Shown here: in pieces, positions 51,825 through 59,960 of the stretch
Layout of the letters: every line of letters starts with the position of its first letter
Numbering within the stretch: the first letter of the stretch is position 1
NCBI RefSeq assembly: GCF_004745595.1
Contig: NZ_SRLH01000007.1
Span: forward strand, 4,769-68,768
Direction of reading: 5' to 3'
DNA length: 64,000 nucleotides
Source: Flavobacterium humi
Lineage (GTDB): Bacteria; Bacteroidota; Bacteroidia; Flavobacteriales; Flavobacteriaceae
Translations under genes and position numbers: made by a program
The notes under the pieces: model-generated
What the model was told of the DNA's origin: nothing
The model's input: only the letters and a program-made list of their open reading frames with translations
Databases searched by the model: none

Positions 51825-53558
51825 ATGTCAAAATTATTAAACGTAGAAAATGGGGCAGTATACGAAGGATATGACAATTTAGCAGCTGCGGAATGGTGTT
51901 CACCAACCTTCCTGGGCTGTGGAGTGTGTGTATCTGCTAGTGCTGTTAAAGGTCAAGTAACAATTACCATCGGATTGAAAACGCCTTTTGGAAATGTGAC
52001 CAAGAGCTTTAATTTCAATGCTAATGTAAGTTTCACTTGGCAGCCATTCAGTAAATTCAAAATCACGCTAAGCATCACTAATTTTAACGAAGCAGGTGGT
52101 GTCTTCAGTTTTGATTTAGGAGTAAACCCTTGTGTTGACATTCCTTTCTTAGGATGGAAATGCTTTAACTATAGCCATCATTTTGTGGTGCCTATAGCGC
52201 TTCCTGGTATTCAAAGTGATATAGACGATAGCCAATTTGCAAGTATCCTGGCATTGCATGCAGGAGGATCCCTAGGTGGTTCTTGCAAAGATTGCAATGA
52301 TCAGGGAGGTTCTTCTTTATTGCAAGGAGATATTTACAACAACTACCTGAACAACCAGGCGGCTTTCCCAACTATTCCAATCACACAATGTTTGCCAATC
52401 CCAACAGTTCAGTGCGTTCCTACCATCACTTCATGTGTAACGGGAATTTCTCCGATTTGCGCGGCACAACAAGGTGGTGCTAATGCAAATGCTGCCGCTG
52501 TTCCGACATTGCCGGTTAACCAATGTGTGCCTACCGTACAATGTGTTCCTACATTATCTTGCATTCCTACAGTAAGCTGTACCGGAATTCCTTTTGTTTG
52601 TAGTGCAGAACACGGAGTTGGCGGAGCTGCGAATAATGCCGCTGCTTTCCCAACCATTCCAATCACGCAATGTTTGCCAATTCCAACAGTTCAGTGTGTT
52701 CCTACGATCACTTCATGTGTAACAGGAATTTCGCCAATCTGTTTGGCTCAACAAGGTGGTGCTGCGAATAATGCTGCTGCTTTTCCAACGATTCCAATCA
52801 CGCAATGTTTGCCAATCCCAACAGTTCAGTGTGTTCCTACGATCACGTCATGTGTAACGGGAATTTCTCCAATCTGTTTGGCTCAGCAAGGTGGTGCTGC
52901 GAATAATGCTGCTGCTTTCCCAACCATTCCAATCACGCAATGTTTGCCAATCCCGACAGTTCAGTGTGTTCCTACAATCACTTCATGTGTAACAGGAATT
53001 TCGCCAATCTGTTTGGCTCAGCAAGGTGGTGCTGCGAATAACGCTGCTGCTTTTCCAACCATTCCAATCACACAATGTTTGCCAATCCCGACAGTTCAGT
53101 GTGTTCCTACAATCACTTCATGTGTAACGGGAATTTCGCCAATCTGTTTGGCTCAGCAAGGTGGTGCTGCGAATAACGCTGCTGCTTTTCCAACCATTCC
53201 AATCACACAATGTTTGCCAATCCCGACAGTTCAGTGTGTTCCTACAATTACTTCATGTGTAACGGGAATTTCTCCAATCTGTTTGGCTCAACAAGGCGGT
53301 GGCGCCCATGCCAATGCTAATGTAGCAGCTTTGCCAACATTGCCAATCAATCAATGTTTGCCAACAGGCCAGTGTGTTCCTACGATCACATCATGTGTGA
53401 CAGGAATTTCACCTATTTGTGCATCACAACACGGTGGAGGTAGTGCACCGGCAGTTCCGACATTGCCGGTTAACCAATGTGTGCCTACTGTACAGTGTGT
53501 GCCTACATTGAGCTGTATTCCTACAGTAAGTTGTACGGGAATCCCTTTTATCTGTTAA
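51825..53558 (+). CDS. Candidate multi-core lanthipeptide precursor, Thr/Cys-rich repeat protein
   Basis: A 577-residue protein with no signal peptide. Residues 1-178 form a strand-rich N-terminal domain of no family I recognise (WCSPTFLGCGVCVSAS, then alternating hydrophobic strands). Residues 179-577 are nine related units. The common 45-residue unit has four Thr/Ser-Cys modules (PTIPITQC, LPIPTVQC, VPTITSC, VTGISPIC), then LAQQGG and AANNAAAF. Two units are a variant (PTLPVNQC, VPTVQC, VPTLSC, IPTVSC, TGIPFIC). Thr/Ser one to three residues before each Cys suits (methyl)lanthionine rings, and Gly-Gly resembles RiPP leader cleavage sites. The three downstream genes encode kinase, lyase and LanC cyclase, so I infer a modified multi-core precursor. 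The alternative is a disulfide-rich structural protein. Confidence 0.75.
   Translation: MSKLLNVENGAVYEGYDNLAAAEWCSPTFLGCGVCVSASAVKGQVTITIGLKTPFGNVTKSFNFNANVSFTWQPFSKFKITLSITNFNEAGGVFSFDLGVNPCVDIPFLGWKCFNYSHHFVVPIALPGIQSDIDDSQFASILALHAGGSLGGSCKDCNDQGGSSLLQGDIYNNYLNNQAAFPTIPITQCLPIPTVQCVPTITSCVTGISPICAAQQGGANANAAAVPTLPVNQCVPTVQCVPTLSCIPTVSCTGIPFVCSAEHGVGGAANNAAAFPTIPITQCLPIPTVQCVPTITSCVTGISPICLAQQGGAANNAAAFPTIPITQCLPIPTVQCVPTITSCVTGISPICLAQQGGAANNAAAFPTIPITQCLPIPTVQCVPTITSCVTGISPICLAQQGGAANNAAAFPTIPITQCLPIPTVQCVPTITSCVTGISPICLAQQGGAANNAAAFPTIPITQCLPIPTVQCVPTITSCVTGISPICLAQQGGGAHANANVAALPTLPINQCLPTGQCVPTITSCVTGISPICASQHGGGSAPAVPTLPVNQCVPTVQCVPTLSCIPTVSCTGIPFIC
52627..53301 (+). repeat. Five tandem 135-bp core repeats
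   Basis: Units start at 52627, 52762, 52897, 53032 and 53167 and encode the same 45 residues, with only silent differences. A sixth related unit precedes the array at about 52359 and three further variant units lie at about 52485, 53315 and 53445. Confidence 0.93.
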
Positions 53559-53582
53559 GATAAATTGTATTGAGGTTATTTA

Positions 53583-53616
53583 ATAGATCGCAGGGGCTTA
53601 AAATCCTGCGATCTAT
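53583..53616 (+). promoter_or_regulatory. Strong hairpin between precursor and enzyme genes
   Basis: A 12-bp perfect stem (ATAGATCGCAGG / CCTGCGATCTAT) with a 10-nt loop, but followed by CTTTAAAAATTTT rather than a plain T run. It would act as a partial terminator or 3' stabiliser, giving more precursor than enzyme mRNA, as in other RiPP operons. Confidence 0.7.
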
Positions 53617-53642
53617 CTTTAAAAATTTTAAATGCTTTAGTT

Positions 53643-54725
53643 ATGCAATTAGCACCAGATACGGTTTATCAATACTTACAAAAACGACAGCTTATAAATG
53701 AGGAAGCAGTTGTTAAAGGAAATTTTATGGTACATCCCGTAAAAACCAGGAATACTATTATGAAGATATTGGTACAGCCTGAAAATTCTCTTTTTGTAAA
53801 ACAAATGGGGACTGATTTGGTTTCCGGGAATTTGTTCCGAAGAGAAATAAGCGCTCATCATTTGTTTAAAAACAGCAAGGAATTTTCGCCTATAGCAGCA
53901 ATCGTTCCCTCGCTTTTGGATTATGATGACGAGCATAATATAATGGTTACGGAATTATTGCACGATGCAAAAAACTTATACGAGCATTATATGCTCACTA
54001 AAAATTTTGACTTAAACCTTGCCAAAGAGCAAGCCTCTATATTATTCACCTATCATATCGTTCCCGACGTAAAAACGAACACGACAATGTTCCCTAAACT
54101 ACTGCCATGGGTACTGCAACTGGACAAATACAAAGCACATGAGTTTTTCGTAGGGAATGAATTCAGTGCGGAAATCATCAATCTCATACAGCAAAACCAG
54201 TTATTGCAAAACGAATTGATTAACCTGGCGAAATCCTGGCAGTTTACACACCTCATACATGGGGACATCAAATGGATCAATTTCCTGGCTGTAGAAAAAG
54301 AAAACGGTTTTTCCCAAAAACTGATTGATTGGGAATTGGCCGATATCGGGGATCCGGTTTGGGACGTAGCCGGGCTGATGCAATCTTATGTTACAACTTG
54401 GCTTTTGGGATTTGATAATAACAAACCACATAGCCAGGCGCTGCCGGAATACATGCAGCCGTATGATATTAAAAACATGCAGCCTTCGGCACAGGCTTTT
54501 TTATACGAATATATCCGGTTGCAGCAGTATCCTGAATCAGAACACGCTGCTTTTTTGACCAAAGTGATGCAGTTTACAGCGGCACGCATTATCCAGACCA
54601 GTGTAGAAGGAATCACTTTCAATTCTAAGATCGAAGCCAATAATATGCGTTGCATCCAGCTTGCTTTCAATGTTTTGAAAGATCCTTTGGCGGCATTGTA
54701 TGAATTATTCAATATTAAATTATAA
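53643..54725 (+). CDS. APH-like kinase, proposed Ser/Thr kinase of lanthipeptide synthesis
   Basis: A 360-residue aminoglycoside-phosphotransferase-fold kinase. Key residues are intact: Lys53 (LFVKQMG), Glu68 (RREISAHH), catalytic Asp208 and Asn213 (HLIHGDIKWINFL) and metal-binding Asp229 (LIDWELADIGDPVWDVAGL). Stand-alone APH-like proteins paired with a HopA1-like protein occur in thioviridamide-type (TvaC/TvaD) and class V lanthipeptide pathways, where they phosphorylate Ser/Thr of the precursor. The next gene is HopA1-like, 3 bases away. Antibiotic resistance is the less likely alternative given the operon. Confidence 0.82.
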   Translation: MQLAPDTVYQYLQKRQLINEEAVVKGNFMVHPVKTRNTIMKILVQPENSLFVKQMGTDLVSGNLFRREISAHHLFKNSKEFSPIAAIVPSLLDYDDEHNIMVTELLHDAKNLYEHYMLTKNFDLNLAKEQASILFTYHIVPDVKTNTTMFPKLLPWVLQLDKYKAHEFFVGNEFSAEIINLIQQNQLLQNELINLAKSWQFTHLIHGDIKWINFLAVEKENGFSQKLIDWELADIGDPVWDVAGLMQSYVTTWLLGFDNNKPHSQALPEYMQPYDIKNMQPSAQAFLYEYIRLQQYPESEHAAFLTKVMQFTAARIIQTSVEGITFNSKIEANNMRCIQLAFNVLKDPLAALYELFNIKL

Positions 54726-54728
54726 CCT

Positions 54729-55703
54729 ATGTTTCAGGATAAATCCATTCTTGAGGAGCTTACGCAGCTTATTGAGCAATTGCAGCTCTCTGACTCCACT
54801 ATTACCTTTAGAGGAGAACAGTATGCCATTATGCCTGAAAAAGCGAAAGAAAGCCTGGTCAATATACTTTATTCCGAATGTTATGCCTTGAAAGATTCCT
54901 ATCAGAAAGGAATTTTTTCAAGAAGGAAAGAGGCAATGGCTGCAACTTCGGATGAATTTGTCCGCCTGCTTTCCGAAAGCAACCACAGTAAGGATAAAGA
55001 AGAACAGGGCTGGCAAATAAAAAACAATTATTCCAATGGGTTTCTTGAAGTGCAAAAAAACGGGCAAACCAAAACAGTACGTTACTCCGAACTGCGAAAC
55101 CTGCCGGCAGGCTTCGTTCCTGTTGTAGGGCAAACCGTAACGGTGTGCTTCCCGAAAGAAGACAAGCAGAGACAACCTTCCTTTTATTATGTGTTCAGCA
55201 ATTGGCCGCTTGACCTTACCGGTAAACTGACCCGCATTTATTGGAACATCACCAGTAATGGTGCGGCTGTACTGATAGACAATATCACCAGGAAATTGAA
55301 TCATTATAACATTCCTTTTCTTTTTAAATGCCTTAACCATCCGGATTATTATTTTAGGCGGGACGCGGCGGTATTGTACATCGAAGACAATATGATGCCT
55401 ATGGTCAATTTGCTGTTGCCCGAAATCTGCACCATAATGAGCGGATACCTAGAGGATGACGTGCCGCTTTTTACCTATCAGTACGGCAAAGGTGTCGGTA
55501 TTGCAGAAAGCCCTAACACACAGGAAAGTTTCGGGATGAACAGAGTAGGGATAGTAGCCGAAACACTAATCGGTTCCATGCCTGGAGAGCAAAGGCCTGG
55601 AGTACTTATTCAACAAATCGGGGCAGCATTCCTTACAAAAGGAATACAGCCTTCTACGCCTTTTTTAAATAAAGGATCACGGATTTTATTCAATAAAAAT
55701 TAA
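54729..55703 (+). CDS. HopA1-like protein, proposed phospho-Ser/Thr lyase
   Basis: A 324-residue protein. The C-terminal half matches the HopA1 family (PFLFKCLNHPDYYFRRDAAV then LYIEDNMMPMVNLL; DVPLFTYQYGKGVGIAESP; ESFGMNRVGIVAE). The N-terminal half is helical and charged. HopA1-like proteins in RiPP clusters are proposed to eliminate phosphate from phospho-Ser/Thr to give dehydroalanine or dehydrobutyrine. It lies between the kinase and LanC genes with gaps of 3 and 5 bases, which strongly supports that role. Catalytic residues were not verified. Confidence 0.78.
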   Translation: MFQDKSILEELTQLIEQLQLSDSTITFRGEQYAIMPEKAKESLVNILYSECYALKDSYQKGIFSRRKEAMAATSDEFVRLLSESNHSKDKEEQGWQIKNNYSNGFLEVQKNGQTKTVRYSELRNLPAGFVPVVGQTVTVCFPKEDKQRQPSFYYVFSNWPLDLTGKLTRIYWNITSNGAAVLIDNITRKLNHYNIPFLFKCLNHPDYYFRRDAAVLYIEDNMMPMVNLLLPEICTIMSGYLEDDVPLFTYQYGKGVGIAESPNTQESFGMNRVGIVAETLIGSMPGEQRPGVLIQQIGAAFLTKGIQPSTPFLNKGSRILFNKN

Positions 55704-55708
55704 TACAT

Positions 55709-56929
55709 ATGGATCAGATAAATAGAAATAATTTCCTTGAAGCCGCCTGGAATATTGGCTGCCAGTTAATGAAATCCAGCATTTGGCATGGCGATTCATG
55801 CAATTGGCAAGGTTATTCCATCGAACCTTTGGATGGACAATTCCAGCCTGTCATAAGGACTTTCGGGCCTGATGTGTATTCCGGTACTTCCGGCATTGCC
55901 CTTTTTCTTTCGGCCTTATATGCTGAAACCAAAGACCCTATTCTGCTCAAAACCATTGAAGGAAGCATCCAGCAAGTAAAAGATACGATGCATGATGCTC
56001 CTGATCACGGGTTTTATGCCGGAAAGCCCGGTATTGCCGCGGCATTGATTACTGTCGGAAAAGAAGTAGGCAGGACAGATTGGGTAGAAGAAGGGATCCG
56101 TCTTTTGGACAGTATTGCTACCGCTGCCCTTCAATCGCACCAAATCGATGTGATTAGTGGTGTGGCCGGGACAATACCAGTTCTTATCGATGCTCATAAA
56201 GAATTCAAAAAACAGGAATTCTTGGACAAAGCCATTGTATTAGGCAATTTGTTATGTGATGCCGCCGTCAAAAATAATGAAGTATGGTCTTGGGCTACAG
56301 TCCCTTCCCAAAAAAACCTGACGGGATTTTCCCACGGATCTTCAGGAATGGCCCTTGCCTTGCTGCAATTGTATGGCGTGACCGGAAATACTACATATCT
56401 TGAGGGAGCCACCGGCGGATTTAATTACGAAAGACATTCTTTTGATGCGACACAGCAAAACTGGCCCGATTTCAGGGATGGGGTTAGCCAGCCATCGGCA
56501 AATGTATGCGGATTGGCATGGTGCCATGGAGCGCCGGGCATTACCATATCGAGGCTAAAAGCGAATCAGATTAAAGCCGAAGACGTTTTTGTACAGGAAA
56601 TGAATACTGCTTTGATTACGACGGCTAAAAATATTTACCATACGGTCATGGATAACCTGAACAATACCAATTATTCTTTGTGCCACGGTATTGCAGGAAA
56701 TGCCGAAGTCCTGCTCGACTGCGGAGGTCCGGAATACCAAAAACTGGCCGAAACGGTAGGAACTGCCGGAATTGCAAAATACCAAAACAATGCTGTTTCC
56801 TGGCCTACGGGTTTGAATACCAACCAATATACACCGGGACTGATGGTCGGTATTGCCGGAACCGGTTATTTTTACCTGCGGTTGCTCAATAAGGACAAAT
56901 ATAAAACCTTATTGGCGCCGGGTTTATAA
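55709..56929 (+). CDS. LanC-like lanthionine cyclase
   Basis: A 406-residue LanC: repeated alpha-toroid motifs (YSGTSGIALFLSAL, GFYAGKPGIAAAL, DVISGVAGTIPVL, GFSHGSSGMALALL, WCHGAPGITISR, SLCHGIAGNAEVL, TPGLMVGIAGTGYFYLRLL). The zinc ligands Cys272, Cys325 and His326 and the catalytic Asp147 and His209 line up with those of NisC (Cys284, Cys330, His331, Asp141, His212). It should add precursor Cys thiols to dehydro-amino acids. It is last in the operon and followed by a terminator. This is the strongest evidence that the locus makes lanthionine. Confidence 0.9.
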   Translation: MDQINRNNFLEAAWNIGCQLMKSSIWHGDSCNWQGYSIEPLDGQFQPVIRTFGPDVYSGTSGIALFLSALYAETKDPILLKTIEGSIQQVKDTMHDAPDHGFYAGKPGIAAALITVGKEVGRTDWVEEGIRLLDSIATAALQSHQIDVISGVAGTIPVLIDAHKEFKKQEFLDKAIVLGNLLCDAAVKNNEVWSWATVPSQKNLTGFSHGSSGMALALLQLYGVTGNTTYLEGATGGFNYERHSFDATQQNWPDFRDGVSQPSANVCGLAWCHGAPGITISRLKANQIKAEDVFVQEMNTALITTAKNIYHTVMDNLNNTNYSLCHGIAGNAEVLLDCGGPEYQKLAETVGTAGIAKYQNNAVSWPTGLNTNQYTPGLMVGIAGTGYFYLRLLNKDKYKTLLAPGL

Positions 56930-56940
56930 AATGCAGAATA

Positions 56941-56980
56941 GAAACTGCTTTGGATAAAAAATCAAAAGCGGTTTCTTTTT
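56941..56980 (+). terminator. Intrinsic terminator of the lanthipeptide-like operon
   Basis: GAAACTGCTTT pairs with AAAGCGGTTTC (one wobble) around a 13-nt loop, followed by five T at the end of the convergent SRPBCC gene. Confidence 0.82.
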
Positions 56981-57443
56981 ATTGCTGTTGCTGGCATTTC
57001 TCGGAGAGGTCTTTCAGGACCGAATTCCTTTCGGTAATAAAACGGCGCATATGTTTTTCCAGGAATAAAAGATCGAATAATTTTCCCGCAATCCCAAAAG
57101 GAGTTTTATACGCCAACTTGTCGGTCATAAGGGTAATTCCGTTTTCTTCCGAAAAAAAATGTTCGTGCCTGAAATACGAAAAAGCCCCTTCTTCCATTTC
57201 ATCTGTAAAATAATCATAAAGCGACATGGCCGTAATCCGGCTTTTATGAGTCAGGTAGATGCCAAAATGTTTGCCTTTCCAAGTGACAGTTTCATCATAA
57301 TTAATTACTCCGGAGGTTACACCGCCTATGGCTTTTTCATTTGATTGGCCTGCAGATTGCTGATGGATGTCAATATTCCTGGAAATATCGAAAACAATTT
57401 GTTTTGAGGCTTTTATGGTGGTGTGTATTTCGATTTTAGTCAT
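56979..57443 (-). CDS. SRPBCC (START/Bet v1-like) family protein
   Basis: A 154-residue protein with the SRPBCC ligand-binding fold: IHTTIKASKQIVFDISRNID at the N-terminus, a central strand YDETVTWKGKHFG, and the C-terminal helix FLEKHMRRFITERNSVLKDL. No enzymatic residues are diagnostic. It overlaps the TIGR01777 gene by 8 bases and is the last gene of a four-gene operon read from 59872. Confidence 0.83.
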   Translation of the reverse strand: MTKIEIHTTIKASKQIVFDISRNIDIHQQSAGQSNEKAIGGVTSGVINYDETVTWKGKHFGIYLTHKSRITAMSLYDYFTDEMEEGAFSYFRHEHFFSEENGITLMTDKLAYKTPFGIAGKLFDLLFLEKHMRRFITERNSVLKDLSEKCQQQQ

Positions 57444-58350
57444 TTTTCAAAAGATTTCGGAAGGTTTTTTGTAGCGTATCAAACGTAAATTCAAACCCGT
57501 TTTCCTGCAACCGTTTTGGGATCACATTCCTGCTTTTCAGGACCAATTCGGTTTCAGTCCCGATAATTTTAGCCCCGAATTCCAGCATTGATTTGGTAAT
57601 CACTGTCCCGAAAGGCATTTTCATTTCTTTTCTCAATAACCTCATGAAATCTTTATTCCGGACAGGTTCCGGTGAAACAATATTCAGGATTCCGGCAATC
57701 TTTTTTTCGATAATGAAATGGATGGCCCGGGCAAAATCTTTTTCATGTATCCAGCTGATAAATTGATTTCCGTTTCCCTGTTTTCCCCCAAACCCTAGCC
57801 TTGTCAGGTTTTTTATAGGTAAAAAAGCACCTCCGTTTTTGCCTAAAACAATAGAAGTCCGCAAAGCTGTTTTTATTGTTTGAGGTGTTTCGGTCCCAAA
57901 AAAGGCTTCTTCCCATGCTTTGGCCACATTCATAGAAAAATCATCGCCTATTTCTCCATTGGTTTCATCCATTTGCTGGTCTTCAGAATGCCTGTATATG
58001 GTTGAGGTAGAGGTGTTCAGCCACTGTTTTGGCGGGTTTTTGCAGCCGATGACAGCCTGGTTCAGGATTTGGGTACTTTGTATCCTGGAAGCGAGGATTT
58101 CGGCTTTGTTCTCCTCCGTATAACGGCAATCCACAGATTTTCCTGCAAGATTGATTAATACGTCGGCATTTTCCAGCTCGGTTTCCCATCCGGTCATGGT
58201 TTGGGCATCCCAGTTTACATATCTTACCCCGCCGATTGTTTTTGATTTCCCTCTGGTAAGGATGACTATTTGGTCAAAAGCATTTTTGAAATGATCGGTG
58301 AGGACCTGGCCCAGGAAGCCTGTGCCTGCAGCAATTATCAGTTTGTTCAT
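57436..58350 (-). CDS. TIGR01777 family (YfcH-like) epimerase/oxidoreductase
   Basis: A 304-residue extended SDR. The nucleotide-binding motif is IIAAGTGFLGQVL. Typical family segments follow: DVLINLAGKSVDCRYTEENK, the WLNTSTSTIYRHSEDQQMDE region, ARAIHFIIEKKIAGILNIVSP (read in parts) and the C-terminal SRNVIPKRLQENGFEFTF. Function of the family is unknown. Overlaps with genes on both sides (8 and 4 bases) indicate one transcript. Confidence 0.88.
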   Translation of the reverse strand: MNKLIIAAGTGFLGQVLTDHFKNAFDQIVILTRGKSKTIGGVRYVNWDAQTMTGWETELENADVLINLAGKSVDCRYTEENKAEILASRIQSTQILNQAVIGCKNPPKQWLNTSTSTIYRHSEDQQMDETNGEIGDDFSMNVAKAWEEAFFGTETPQTIKTALRTSIVLGKNGGAFLPIKNLTRLGFGGKQGNGNQFISWIHEKDFARAIHFIIEKKIAGILNIVSPEPVRNKDFMRLLRKEMKMPFGTVITKSMLEFGAKIIGTETELVLKSRNVIPKRLQENGFEFTFDTLQKTFRNLLKND

Positions 58351-59174
58351 AGTGATGTGTTTAAGATGAAAAATAAAGCGATTAGACGGTACAGTATCCA
58401 GGTCAGGGAAAGGTATTTCGGAAGGTTAAGAAGCCCTATTCTTCTGTAATGTTCTTTTAGCATGAGCAAAACCGTTATTCCAAACCAAGCCAGGACAACA
58501 TATTCGTTAACGGCGATTATGGTATTTAGCAGGAGAATAGGGAGCAATAACAATGATCCGAAAAGAGAGACGGTCATTAAATTGCCCCAATAGGCCACAA
58601 TTGTTTTTTTGTCTTTTTTAAGCAGGAAAACGCCTTGGAAAATGAGTTGCCCAGCGGCCAGGATACATTCCCTTATATAATTGCCGTGAGGGAGCAACGG
58701 AAGCATTTTAAAATACTGGAATAAGGCAACACTGGTCATAACCAGGGCAAAAACAATATAAAGAAACCTGTACCCGAAATGGAAAGTTGGCTCACACTTC
58801 AATTTTGTATTTGTTGCATAAGGCCCCGGAATAATGGCTTTTCGGTTATAGGAAATAAAAGAATAGAATTTCCGTAAAGCCAGGTGAACAGGTTTTGTTT
58901 TCCCGATGGTTTCTACCAGCGGAAACGAATTGCCTATTACTTTCAATAAGCTGTCAATCCCGTAAAGGGCTGTTTTGTTTTGGGTGTCGATCAAGGCAAT
59001 TTCATTGGCAGCCCTTTCAATATCAATAAAAAGGGATTCTTCCTGAGTAATTTCTGTGAACGGTTTTTTACCGTTTTTATCCAGCATCCCGGTTTTTATA
59101 AAACCAGAAGTATAGGCCTGGCAAAGAGGGCAGTCCTGGTCATACAGCAAGGTTTGGTGTTTGAGCGTTTTCAT
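58347..59174 (-). CDS. DCC-type thiol-disulfide oxidoreductase-like membrane protein
   Basis: A 275-residue protein. The N-terminus has the DCC (DUF393) hallmark, here DQDCPLCQAYTSGF with a C-x2-C pair. The second half has about four hydrophobic segments (LYIVFALVMTSVALFQYF, GQLIFQGVFLL, VVLAWFGITVLLML, LYRLIALFFILNTSL), so it is membrane-bound. The redox role is inferred from the Cys pair. It overlaps both neighbours by 4 bases. Confidence 0.75.
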   Translation of the reverse strand: MKTLKHQTLLYDQDCPLCQAYTSGFIKTGMLDKNGKKPFTEITQEESLFIDIERAANEIALIDTQNKTALYGIDSLLKVIGNSFPLVETIGKTKPVHLALRKFYSFISYNRKAIIPGPYATNTKLKCEPTFHFGYRFLYIVFALVMTSVALFQYFKMLPLLPHGNYIRECILAAGQLIFQGVFLLKKDKKTIVAYWGNLMTVSLFGSLLLLPILLLNTIIAVNEYVVLAWFGITVLLMLKEHYRRIGLLNLPKYLSLTWILYRLIALFFILNTSL

Positions 59175-59872
59175 AGCGTTATTTTTCGTTTGTTTTCAAC
59201 TGAAATTTCAGAACCGTCGACCAGAAAGACCGAATTGGGTTGCATTTGATTCAAAAATTCAAAATCACGGCCGTAAACAGCGCTGAAATCAACATTGATA
59301 GCATAATTCTTGATATGGTATTGATTCCATTTGGGATGTTTCACTTCGTATTCGTAAGTTGTTTTTGAATCGTATCGGGTGTACCCGAAATAATGTTCTG
59401 CGATGAATTCTGCTTCAGGATCTGCATCGATTGCCGTAGCGAAATCATATGCATTTACGCCGATGGAATAGTTTTCCCAATGATAGATAACCGTTCGTAT
59501 TTCCGCTTCCAGCTTGTTTGTATGTTCCATGGAAAATGTCTGGTAATTTTCTTTGTAAAACGTATTGGCTATAAAAGTGACCGCTGCTTTGGGAACAATC
59601 TCCTTGATAAAGACAACGCCGCGTCTCCAGGTGCCGTTTTCAAATCGTTTTACATAAAACCGAAGGTTTACTTCTTCAAAATCAGTATGTTTTGGGATTT
59701 TAAACCCTAAAACTTTTGTGTCTTCAAACCTAAAACCGACTAAACTGACATAACATTTATTTTCCCATAAATCGATTTCAGTGCCGGCGGGCAGGTATTT
59801 TGTTACATGATCAGGATTGATGACATAATTTGCCATAATCAGGTTTTTCCATTTTGCAGATAAGAAACTCAT
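59171..59872 (-). CDS. DUF2071 (YqjF-like) protein
   Basis: A 233-residue protein of the DUF2071/YqjF type: FLSAKWKNLIMANYVINPDH, VTKYLPAGTEIDLWENKCYV, VNLRFYVKRFENGTWRRGVV and a C-terminal VDFSAVYGRDFEFLNQMQPN. The function is not known. It is the first gene of the four-gene operon and is preceded by the palindrome that also precedes the GbsR-like regulator gene. Confidence 0.82.
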   Translation of the reverse strand: MSFLSAKWKNLIMANYVINPDHVTKYLPAGTEIDLWENKCYVSLVGFRFEDTKVLGFKIPKHTDFEEVNLRFYVKRFENGTWRRGVVFIKEIVPKAAVTFIANTFYKENYQTFSMEHTNKLEAEIRTVIYHWENYSIGVNAYDFATAIDADPEAEFIAEHYFGYTRYDSKTTYEYEVKHPKWNQYHIKNYAINVDFSAVYGRDFEFLNQMQPNSVFLVDGSEISVENKRKITL

Positions 59873-59897
59873 GGTTTTAAATTTTATTGTTTATTTT

Positions 59898-59923
59898 AAA
59901 CTTTCAGAAAAAAATGAAAGTTT
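59898..59923. promoter_or_regulatory. Operator candidate in front of the DUF2071 operon
   Basis: AAACTTTCA and TGAAAGTTT form a perfect 9-bp inverted repeat with an 8-bp spacer (gaaaaaaa). It is nearly identical to the site at 60490-60514. Confidence 0.7.
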
Positions 59924-59960
59924 GATTTAAATTTTTTTAGCAATAAGTTGTCAATACGAA

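Noticed and set aside
51825..53558. Repeat protein as an ordinary T9SS- or Sec-secreted adhesin
   Set aside because: It has no signal peptide and no T9SS sorting domain, and it sits directly before kinase, HopA1-like and LanC genes. Not fully excluded as a structural protein.
53643..54725. APH-like gene as an aminoglycoside-resistance gene
   Set aside because: The fold alone suggests this, but the tight operon with HopA1-like and LanC genes points to precursor modification.
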